DNA of 12,188 nucleotides from Caldisericota bacterium (GTDB lineage: Bacteria > Caldisericota > Caldisericia > Cryosericales > Cryosericaceae), in assembly GCA_022710025.1 (NCBI GenBank), contig JAKLHS010000010.1:1-12188 (forward strand), in the 5' to 3' direction. The position numbers and the translations under genes are program-made. Shown one piece after another: positions 7,593-12,188 of this stretch. Positions within the stretch are counted from its first letter, which is position 1; every line of letters begins with the position of its first letter. Below the pieces are notes generated by a model. The model was not told where the DNA came from, searched no databases, and saw nothing but the letters and a program-made list of their open reading frames with translations.

Positions 7593-8165
7593 TTACAGGA
7601 TGCCAGCAACGGCAAATGCTGCTATGGTCGATACAACTGCGATAGCGGCCCCCGTGCACAGCTGCCCCGCCGTGTGATCTTTGACACTGAATTTTGAAAC
7701 GGCGACTAGCGCAAACAGCACCAGCGAAATCAATCCCCACCAGCCATAGATGATGGTGAGAGCGGTGATGGGCCCCGCTGCTCCGGCTGCGTGCCCAGAG
7801 GCCTTGTAGTGCAGAAGGTTGACGAGAGCAAGTCCTGCCACGGTGATCGTATACGACAGCATGATGGCCAGGTTGAGGCGGGAATGACGGAAGAACACGA
7901 TCATGATCACCGTGCCCGCGACGTATCCTGCAATACTGAGGACGAACCCGGCCCTGCGCTCTCCCTTGTAATCGCCATGGTGCGCTATCAGATACAACCA
8001 CGCAGCGAGAGGGATAATCCCCGCGCAGACAACCCCGGTGAGGCAGGCGCCCAGGTTGCGCTGAAGCGGCTTCGCTATATAGAGCGAGACAAAGGTCGCG
8101 ATCGCCACGACCGGCGGATCCAGCAGATAGGTCCATAGCCGCATTCGCTTTTCACGTGTAAGCAT
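7593..8165 (-). CDS. PAP2-like integral membrane protein
   Basis: This 190-aa protein has about six hydrophobic segments (roughly 17-32, 40-60, 72-92, 98-118, 132-156, 168-190). It resembles small membrane members of the PAP2 lipid-phosphatase superfamily: GERRAGF (68-74) stands in for the first basic motif, KASGHAAGAAGP (121-132) holds the SGH motif with H125, and SKFSVKDHTAGQ (157-168) holds the last motif with H164. In canonical PAP2 enzymes these bind and attack a lipid phosphate; here the first motif is divergent and the third has K in place of the usual Arg, so activity is uncertain. I chose the ATG at 8165 because AGAGGGGG lies directly upstream; a GTG at 8204 in the same frame adds 13 residues but would sit almost at the transcription start if the TATACT at 8218-8213 is its -10. 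It shares an operon with the downstream aminotransferase. Confidence 0.65.
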   Translation of the reverse strand: MLTREKRMRLWTYLLDPPVVAIATFVSLYIAKPLQRNLGACLTGVVCAGIIPLAAWLYLIAHHGDYKGERRAGFVLSIAGYVAGTVIMIVFFRHSRLNLAIMLSYTITVAGLALVNLLHYKASGHAAGAAGPITALTIIYGWWGLISLVLFALVAVSKFSVKDHTAGQLCTGAAIAVVSTIAAFAVAGIL

Positions 8166-8283
8166 ACGCCCCCTCTTGTTCTCTGATTGCAAGAATCGTT
8201 TCACATCACTGTAGTATAGTCTCGAATTGCATCCTGCTCGTGGCCGGATGGTGCGTTATACTTGTTCAGACGAGGAGAGACAG

Positions 8284-8682
8284 ATGCGGGTAGTTACACT
8301 GGAGAGCAGACAGAAAGCTTGTGCAGTCATGAATGCTGGCAGCTGGAGCAGTTCCAGGCATCGCTCGCTCGACTGGGCCACAGGAGAGCGAGTCGTGGTT
8401 CTTGTGGCCCGCACTGCTGTTTTGACGGCGATGGTCTCTGGCCCACGCGTCAAGTCAGACGCTGTGGAATGGGCCTCAACCACAGCAGACTGGAATGTTC
8501 CTCTCATACAGCTCAAGCTTCTGGAGGGCGATGCAGGGCGACAGCTCAATGAAGGTACTCGCGCTATCCTGAGAGATACGTATGGGGAACAGGTCTATTT
8601 TCGCATTCTCCTGCTTGGGACGAGGCTGGGAGATGGGCCGGAACGTTGCATCTGCAAGCTGCTGGAGGAAATGAATCCCTGA
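8284..8682 (+). CDS. Hypothetical protein, 132 aa
   Basis: I do not recognise the family. The ATG at 8284 has GAGGAG at 8272-8277, 6 nt upstream, and a TATACT (8257-8262) that could be a -10 box without a good -35. The 132-residue product is soluble. After a Ser/Arg-rich start, it shows WATGERVVVLVAR, a conserved-looking VEWAS, WNVPLIQLKLLEG, NEGTRAILRDTYG and VYFRILLLGTRL. The alternation of beta strands with a helix and the W-x-TGERV opening is reminiscent of small PUA/EVE-like beta folds, but that is only an impression. Divergent from the PAP2-like gene, with 118 bp between starts. Nothing downstream is in the same transcript with confidence. An in-frame extension to a TTG at 8227 is less likely. 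Confidence 0.6.
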   Translation: MRVVTLESRQKACAVMNAGSWSSSRHRSLDWATGERVVVLVARTAVLTAMVSGPRVKSDAVEWASTTADWNVPLIQLKLLEGDAGRQLNEGTRAILRDTYGEQVYFRILLLGTRLGDGPERCICKLLEEMNP

Positions 8683-9209
8683 GGAAAGGACGCGACAGGC
8701 AAGCGCGTTATCAACAGAGTGAAAGCGAGTCCAAGAGAGGTTAAGAAAAGTGATGGTAGTCGTGTGGTGGAGACAAGGCCATGAACACGCTCCAGTATCC
8801 CCGGGAAGGCAGCTGTGGACCTTCTTGTGGATGCATTCCTATGAATTCGTCTGTCCGAGCGATAGTGCAGTAAAGATGCGAGCAGACAAGTGGTGCTGCG
8901 ATCTGGCCGCGAGATCCCCTTCGCCGGCCTGGAGGCCGCAGAGGAGATTGCTGGTTGCGCGAGCGATGGTTAGAAGAGACGTTCGGGTCACGGGTGCTCT
9001 CGCACGAAACCTCAGCCAGCAGTTGCCTTCCGGAAATCGATTTTCGGAGACCTGCTGGCCTGACCATGTCACTTGGTGTTCGGGTGAGCCACGCCAACCG
9101 TTTCCGAAGTCCGCTGATTCTGAGCGGTCGATGGATAACACAACGTCGTGCCATGCCGGGCAAGTGGAGACTTCTCCATTAACCCGGAAGGTAGAAGCAC
9201 CAGTGCCAA
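8683..9209 (+). other. Gene-poor interval with a strong stem-loop at 9156-9187
   Basis: No frame on either strand gives a recognisable protein. The longest plus-strand frame (8750-9256) and its minus-strand counterparts are rich in Arg, Trp and Cys, lack ribosome binding sites and look like chance openings. A short segment reading REIPFAGLEAAEEIAG near 8910-8955 looks protein-like but ends at a stop, as in a decayed gene. Near the end, CCGGG (9156-9160) pairs with CCCGG (9183-9187), and inside it AGTGGAGA (9163-9170) pairs with TCTCCATT (9173-9180), separated by a 2x2 internal loop. There is no T-tract after it, so it is not a standard terminator. Confidence 0.45.
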
Positions 9210-9668
9210 ATGGCGGTCGTGAGGAGTTGGCTTTCGTGGCAGCAGGAGACCCCTGACGCAGGCACTACGTCCAGCAAAGACGCCACCGACCGTGTCTGCG
9301 ACCGATACATGCCGCAGCTGCGCGATGTTGGCAAGGAGTATTTCTACGTCGTGATGCTGGATATTCGCAACAAGGTCATCTGCGACACCGAGGTCAGCCG
9401 CGGCAGCATTAGCGCCAGTGTCGTCGGCCCTGCCGACATCGTCCGCGAGGCGTGCATCCATCATGCCAGCCGGGCCGTCCTCGTACACAATCGCCCCTCC
9501 GGTGAGACAGATCCCTCCAAGGAGGACATCGACACCACCAACAAGATCGTGCAGGCGCTGAAGTACGTCGGCGTGCGCGTCCTGGACCACATCATTGTGG
9601 GCTGCACGCGCCAGGACGGGTTCAGCTTCGCCACGGGCGGGGTGGCATGGAAGAGGAGTTGCGCTTAG
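9210..9668 (+). pseudogene. radC: RadC-like JAMM (MPN+) domain remnant
   Basis: The 152-codon frame carries the C-terminal JAMM domain of RadC/UPF0758 proteins (full length about 225 aa): LRDVGKEYFYVVMLDIRNK (38-56), SRGSISASVVGPADIVREA (63-81), VLVHNRPSGETDPSKED (90-106) and VLDHIIVG (124-131). The N-terminal helix-hairpin-helix half is missing, and a TAG at 9192 closes the frame upstream. In the metal-binding HxH-P-S-G motif the second His is R95 (CGC at 9492-9494), one transition away from CAC. The end is also degenerate, closing with a basic WKRSCA tail rather than the usual YVSL/FSF-type ending. There is no good ribosome binding site before the ATG at 9210. A decayed gene fits best; the intact frame means it could be recent or still expressed. 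RadC-like genes often travel with mobile elements. Confidence 0.7.
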
Positions 9669-9761
9669 TGTTGCTATTGCATAAACTGATAAACGAAAGA
9701 ACGGAGCATAGGGGGTAGTTCGCAGGACATCTAGATGGAATATACGGCGGAGGTGAGAAGA

Positions 9762-10439
9762 ATGTCAAGGAGGGCGCTAGGCAGTCTGTTCATTCTTGTT
9801 GCTATTCTGCTTGCATTGCCGTGGTTGACCGTCTCCTGCCAGGGGCAACTGGTTGCGCGGGGAACCGGATACCAAGTCATGACCGGCAACATCCAGGAGA
9901 GTGCGTCGTCAGTGACGGACGAGTCTGCCACGGATGCCAGGCAGCCAGGGAGCTTCCTGCTCTGGGTCACGTTCGTGTGCACGCTGGTAGGAGTTCTTGC
10001 AGGGCTGTTCGGACCGATTGAGGGCAACGCAGCATCCAGTGCGATGAACCTCATGGCTGTCCTCGGCGGTATTCAGACTACCGCCGTCCTCCTGTTCATG
10101 GTGACGATCCGCAATCGCGTGTATGAGTGGATCAGTGGTTCCGGATCGGGACACGTCGGCGTCAGCGAGATGGCGCAGATGATCTCTGTTGCTGTGCAGC
10201 CGGGATGCTATTTGACGTTGATCGTATCGGCAATCATCTGTTTTCTCGGCCTGCAGGGTGCCACGAAGTTGCGGGGGGAAATGAATGCTGGCTTCTTGGC
10301 ATCGGCGGCATCCCCAGAAGACAGTGGGCCCGCACGTGGACGCACGTGCCCGTCCTGTGGAGCCATGAATCCGGCGGGCAACATGTTCTGCACCAACTGT
10401 GGCGTGAAGCTTGAGGATCAAAACAGGACGACAGATTAG
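9762..10439 (+). CDS. Membrane protein with C-terminal zinc ribbon
   Basis: This 225-aa protein has four predicted membrane helices (about 6-24, 66-84, 98-117, 148-167) and a cytoplasmic tail ending in a zinc ribbon with C196/C199 and C210/C213. The first helix is followed by PWLTVSCQGQ and a TGYQ motif, a pattern I have seen in bacterial membrane proteins of unknown function that pair an extracytoplasmic loop with a zinc ribbon. C26 has a poor lipobox (TVSC), so lipidation is unlikely. I chose the ATG at 9762 because GGAGGTG at 9749-9755 precedes it; an in-frame ATG at 9735 has no such site. The next gene starts 21 nt after its stop and also carries zinc ribbons, so the two belong to one operon. 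Function is unknown. Confidence 0.8.
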   Translation: MSRRALGSLFILVAILLALPWLTVSCQGQLVARGTGYQVMTGNIQESASSVTDESATDARQPGSFLLWVTFVCTLVGVLAGLFGPIEGNAASSAMNLMAVLGGIQTTAVLLFMVTIRNRVYEWISGSGSGHVGVSEMAQMISVAVQPGCYLTLIVSAIICFLGLQGATKLRGEMNAGFLASAASPEDSGPARGRTCPSCGAMNPAGNMFCTNCGVKLEDQNRTTD

Positions 10440-10460
10440 TAATGATAGGGGAGGGGGAGA

Positions 10461-10961
10461 ATGGCGGATTTGATTCACAGGATGGCCGACTCTGTACAGC
10501 ATGGTGTCGCCACGATTCAGGCGAAGTCCCGGACGGCGGCGGAGTCGTCGAAGATCAACAGTCAGAAAGGTGTTCTGCAGACAGAGCGGGCGCGGCATCT
10601 GCAGGAACTGGGCGCCATGGTCTACATGGGAATCGTGCAGGGGAGTTCGGATGAGGCCGCCATCCGCGAGAAGTGCTCGCTCGTGCAAGCCATCGACGGA
10701 CAGGTGAAGAAGCTCGATGAGCAGCTGGCATCGCTCAAGGAAGAGGAGCAGGCTGCCATCAACGGACGCAGGGTCGTCGGTACGTGTACATGTGGTACTC
10801 TCCTGTACGAAGGCGAACGGTTTTGCGGCGCCTGCGGAAAGCCGGTTGCAGCAACTCCTGCCACCGTTTCGGCAACGAAAACCTGCTCCGCCTGTGGAGC
10901 CGAGATACCGGCCAACGCTGCCTTCTGCTCCAAGTGTGGGAGAAAGACAGCGGACGACTGA
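10461..10961 (+). CDS. Coiled-coil protein with two C-terminal zinc ribbons
   Basis: This 166-aa cytoplasmic protein begins with a predicted long helical, coiled-coil-prone region (about 15-100, Lys/Gln/Glu-rich, including LQELGAMVYMG and KKLDEQLASLKEEEQ) followed by two zinc-ribbon modules. The second has the usual C142/C145 and C156/C159. The first has C109-T-C111 on one side and C122/C125 on the other, a CxC knuckle instead of CxxC. The architecture matches a widespread class of uncharacterised bacterial helical zinc-ribbon proteins. The start is secure, with GGAGGGGGAG immediately upstream. Its 21-nt and 23-nt gaps to neighbours place it in the middle of the operon. Likely a small scaffold or regulatory protein; no enzymatic motif is visible. 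Confidence 0.8.
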   Translation: MADLIHRMADSVQHGVATIQAKSRTAAESSKINSQKGVLQTERARHLQELGAMVYMGIVQGSSDEAAIREKCSLVQAIDGQVKKLDEQLASLKEEEQAAINGRRVVGTCTCGTLLYEGERFCGACGKPVAATPATVSATKTCSACGAEIPANAAFCSKCGRKTADD

Positions 10962-10970
10962 CATTGAAAC

Positions 10971-11097
10971 AGAAGGAGGGTCGTATGTTCTGTCCATCCT
11001 GTGGCAAGGAACTGCCGGACGATTCGCAATTTTGCACCGCGTGCGGCGCAAGCCTGGGAACGGTGTCCACGAAGCATCGGTCCTGGAAGAAGCCTCT
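10971..11097 (+). repeat. Direct repeat copy 1 (127 bp, exact match to 12062-12188)
   Basis: Base-for-base comparison shows 10971-11097 identical to 12062-12188 at an offset of 1091 bp. The match starts just before the ribosome binding site (C at 10970 versus A at 12061) and covers the start codon, the zinc ribbon and the beginning of the membrane helix. It runs to the window edge, so the true length is unknown. Confidence 0.97.
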
Positions 11098-11872
11098 CAT
11101 CATCACCGTCCTGGTCCTGGCGCTGCTTGCCTCCGCGGGAGTCCTGCTGCCCAGGCTGCTTGCCCGCCGTTCCCCCGGCACCCCCGCTCTCATTCCATAC
11201 CGCACGGGCGACAAATGGGGCTTCTGCAATCGCAAGAAGGAGCTCGTCATCCCCGCCGTGTATGACGACGCCAACTTCTTTGCGGATGGCCTCGCACCCG
11301 TGAAGCTCAACGGCAAGTGGGGCTTCGTGAACACCAAGGGCACCTTCGTCCTCCCCGCCGTGTATGACTGGGCCTATCCCTTTGCGGACGGCCTCGCGGC
11401 CGTGAAGCTCAACGGCAAGTGGGGCTTCGTGAACACCAGGGGCACCTTCGTCCTCCCCGCCGTGTATGACTGGGCCGAGCCCTTTGCGGACGGCCTCGCG
11501 CCTGTGATGCTCAACGACAAGTGGGGTTTCATCAACACCAAGGGCACCCTCGTTATCCCTACCCTGTATGACGACGCCTATGACTTCGCGGACGGCCTCG
11601 CCCTCGTGGAGCTCAACGGCGAGTATGGCTTCATTGACACCACGGGCACCGTCGTCGTCCCCGCCGTGTATGACGGGGCCTGGTCCTTCACAGACGGCCT
11701 CGCGAAAGTGGAGCTCAGCGGCAAGTACGGCTTCATCGACACCAAGGGCACCGTCGTCGTCCCCGCCGTGTATGACTGGGCCTATCCCTTTGAGGACGGC
11801 CTCGCGGCCGTGAAGCTCAACGGCAAGTGGGGCTTCATTGACACCAAGGGCACGCAGTACTGGGAGAACTAG
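10985..11872 (+). CDS. Zinc-ribbon, single-TM, WG-repeat protein
   Basis: The 295-aa product has three parts: an N-terminal zinc ribbon (C3/C6 and C17/C20), a single membrane helix at about 36-56 flanked by KK and RR, and an array of WG repeats. The array has six complete 34-residue units starting at W78, W112, W146, W180, Y214 and Y248, plus a 14-residue partial unit from W282 to the end. Each unit follows (W/Y)GF-N/D-T-x-G-T-x-V-x-P-x-x-Y-D-x-A-x-x-F-x-D-G-L-A-x-V. The basic residues at both ends of the helix leave topology open, but the zinc ribbon is expected inside and the repeats outside, perhaps as a binding or adhesive surface. GGAGGG at 10975-10980 supports the ATG at 10985. The function of WG-repeat proteins is not established. 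The gene's start is duplicated at 12062 onward. Confidence 0.88.
   Translation: MFCPSCGKELPDDSQFCTACGASLGTVSTKHRSWKKPLIITVLVLALLASAGVLLPRLLARRSPGTPALIPYRTGDKWGFCNRKKELVIPAVYDDANFFADGLAPVKLNGKWGFVNTKGTFVLPAVYDWAYPFADGLAAVKLNGKWGFVNTRGTFVLPAVYDWAEPFADGLAPVMLNDKWGFINTKGTLVIPTLYDDAYDFADGLALVELNGEYGFIDTTGTVVVPAVYDGAWSFTDGLAKVELSGKYGFIDTKGTVVVPAVYDWAYPFEDGLAAVKLNGKWGFIDTKGTQYWEN
11216..11869 (+). repeat. Tandem 102-bp repeats encoding WG units
   Basis: Six complete 102-bp units start at 11216, 11318, 11420, 11522, 11624 and 11726, followed by a 42-bp partial unit at 11828. Units 2 and 6 are nearly identical over their second halves, differing by a single base within about 60 bp, more than any selection on protein alone would require. 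This indicates recent intragenic duplication or gene conversion. Confidence 0.9.
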
Positions 11873-11931
11873 GAGAGCGGCAGGCACATTCCAGAGCACG
11901 CATGAGGGCAGTCAGCCAAAGGAGGCATCGC

Positions 11932-12051
11932 ATGTACTGTAAAAACTGTGGACGACAGATCACCGACGGGTCCCGGTTCTGCCCGTTCTGCGGCAAGGAT
12001 CCGGCAGAGGCAGCAGCCCTCGCCTGTAAGGCGAAGACAACAAGCGTGTAG
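11932..12051 (+). CDS. 39-aa zinc-ribbon mini-protein
   Basis: A short ORF with an excellent ribosome binding site (AGGAGG at 11920-11925, 6 nt before ATG) encodes 39 residues consisting of one zinc ribbon (C3/C6 and C17/C20, with the same spacing as the neighbouring WG protein) and a short Ala/Lys tail ending at TAG. There is no membrane helix. It sits 59 nt after the first WG gene and 24 nt before the second. It may be a genuine single-ribbon protein, or the truncated N-terminus of another gene of the same family left by duplication. The ribbon differs from the WG gene's in most non-Cys residues, so it is not a recent copy of it. Confidence 0.65.
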   Translation: MYCKNCGRQITDGSRFCPFCGKDPAEAAALACKAKTTSV

Positions 12052-12061
12052 CATCAGACGA

Positions 12062-12188
12062 AGAAGGAGGGTCGTATGTTCTGTCCATCCTGTGGCAAGG
12101 AACTGCCGGACGATTCGCAATTTTGCACCGCGTGCGGCGCAAGCCTGGGAACGGTGTCCACGAAGCATCGGTCCTGGAAGAAGCCTCT
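12062..12188 (+). repeat. Direct repeat copy 2 (127 bp, exact match to 10971-11097)
   Basis: Second copy of the repeat described at 10971-11097; it is cut by the window end while still identical. Confidence 0.97.
12076..12188 (+). CDS. Second zinc-ribbon WG-type protein, N-terminal end (partial)
   Basis: The ATG at 12076 with GGAGGG 4 nt upstream opens a frame whose 37 visible codons are identical to the start of the WG-repeat gene at 10985, through the zinc ribbon (C3/C6, C17/C20) up to the basic residues before the membrane helix. It is almost certainly a tandem paralogue; whether WG repeats follow cannot be seen here. Confidence 0.85.
   Translation, partial: MFCPSCGKELPDDSQFCTACGASLGTVSTKHRSWKKP

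Noticed and set aside
8213..8262. TATACT boxes on both strands between the PAP2-like and 132-aa genes as divergent promoters.
   Set aside because: Neither has a recognisable -35 at proper distance, so I mention them only within the gene entries.
8683..8760. GAGGAAAGGACG followed by ACAGAG resembled the start of an RNase P RNA.
   Set aside because: The remaining conserved blocks of RNase P RNA are not found downstream.
8781..8873. 30-aa ORF with a CGPSCGC motif.
   Set aside because: Only a poor ribosome binding site and nothing else supporting translation; Cys pattern too short to mean anything.
9183..9200. CCCGGAAGGTAGAAGC resembled the GGAA tetraloop region of SRP RNA.
   Set aside because: The required GUCAGG side and the AGCAG asymmetric loop are missing, and the preceding CCCGG already pairs with CCGGG at 9156.
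8750..9256. 168-codon plus-strand frame in the gene-poor interval.
   Set aside because: Composition (many Arg, Trp, Cys, Ser), no ribosome binding site and no recognisable motif; more likely a chance opening or debris.
9069..9590. 173-codon minus-strand frame over the radC remnant.
   Set aside because: The plus strand matches RadC clearly; the minus-strand product is Asp/Ala/Leu-rich with no motif.
9909..11051. 380-codon open frame on the minus strand.
   Set aside because: Spans three well-supported plus-strand zinc-ribbon genes and has Arg/Cys/His-rich, low-complexity composition typical of an antisense shadow.
10622..11899. 425-codon open frame on the minus strand with regular repeats rich in HGREAV and VIHGGDD.
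   Set aside because: It is the antisense of the WG-repeat gene and its neighbour; the repeats mirror the 102-bp units. The plus strand carries the known domains and ribosome binding sites.
1..12188. CRISPR arrays, tRNA or rRNA genes, insertion sequences with transposase.
   Set aside because: No spacer-repeat pattern, no cloverleaf or rRNA-like sequence, and no transposase or integrase motif seen on either strand.

Overview
The window reads as ordinary bacterial chromosome of moderately high GC, with strong GGAGG-type ribosome binding sites, short intergenic gaps and sigma70-like promoter boxes. Gene content (nucleoside ABC transporter, Sir2 deacylase closest in layout to the Thermotoga-type enzyme, LexA, MalY/PatB-type aminotransferase, WG-repeat proteins) suggests an anaerobic or fermentative bacterium. 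The sequence alone does not fix the phylum, and I make no firm assignment.

Layout. (1) 1-2442, plus strand: end of a nucleoside-type ABC permease, an ADP-ribosylglycohydrolase-family protein and a nucleoside phosphorylase, overlapping or closely spaced. This looks like an uptake-and-cleavage operon for nucleosides or nucleoside-like compounds. (2) 2443-4254, plus: a near-consensus promoter followed by a Na+/phosphate cotransporter with a C-terminal PhoU-like domain. (3) 6345-4303, minus: lexA with its own promoter and a striking array of alternating half-sites, followed closely by a 91-aa unknown, a 5'-truncated DUF72 remnant and a Sir2 deacylase (cobB). The spacing implies one transcript, so the sirtuin may be under LexA control. 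(4) 8165-6381, minus: a PAP2-like membrane protein and a PatB/MalY-type C-S lyase/aminotransferase, 12 nt apart. (5) 8284-8682, plus: an orphan 132-aa protein. (6) 8683-9209: about 530 bp with no convincing gene but a well-formed stem-loop. (7) 9210-9668, plus: a RadC-like JAMM-domain remnant lacking its N-terminal domain and one metal-binding His. (8) 9762 to the window end, plus: a run of zinc-ribbon proteins (membrane protein, coiled-coil protein, WG-repeat membrane protein, 39-aa stub, and a second WG gene whose first 127 bases, including the ribosome binding site, are identical to the first).

The parts least explained by known annotation are the zinc-ribbon/WG cluster, which is visibly expanding by duplication, and the lexA-sirtuin operon with its unusual operator. 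Neither can be called a new system from sequence alone. Both lead to concrete checks listed in the findings.
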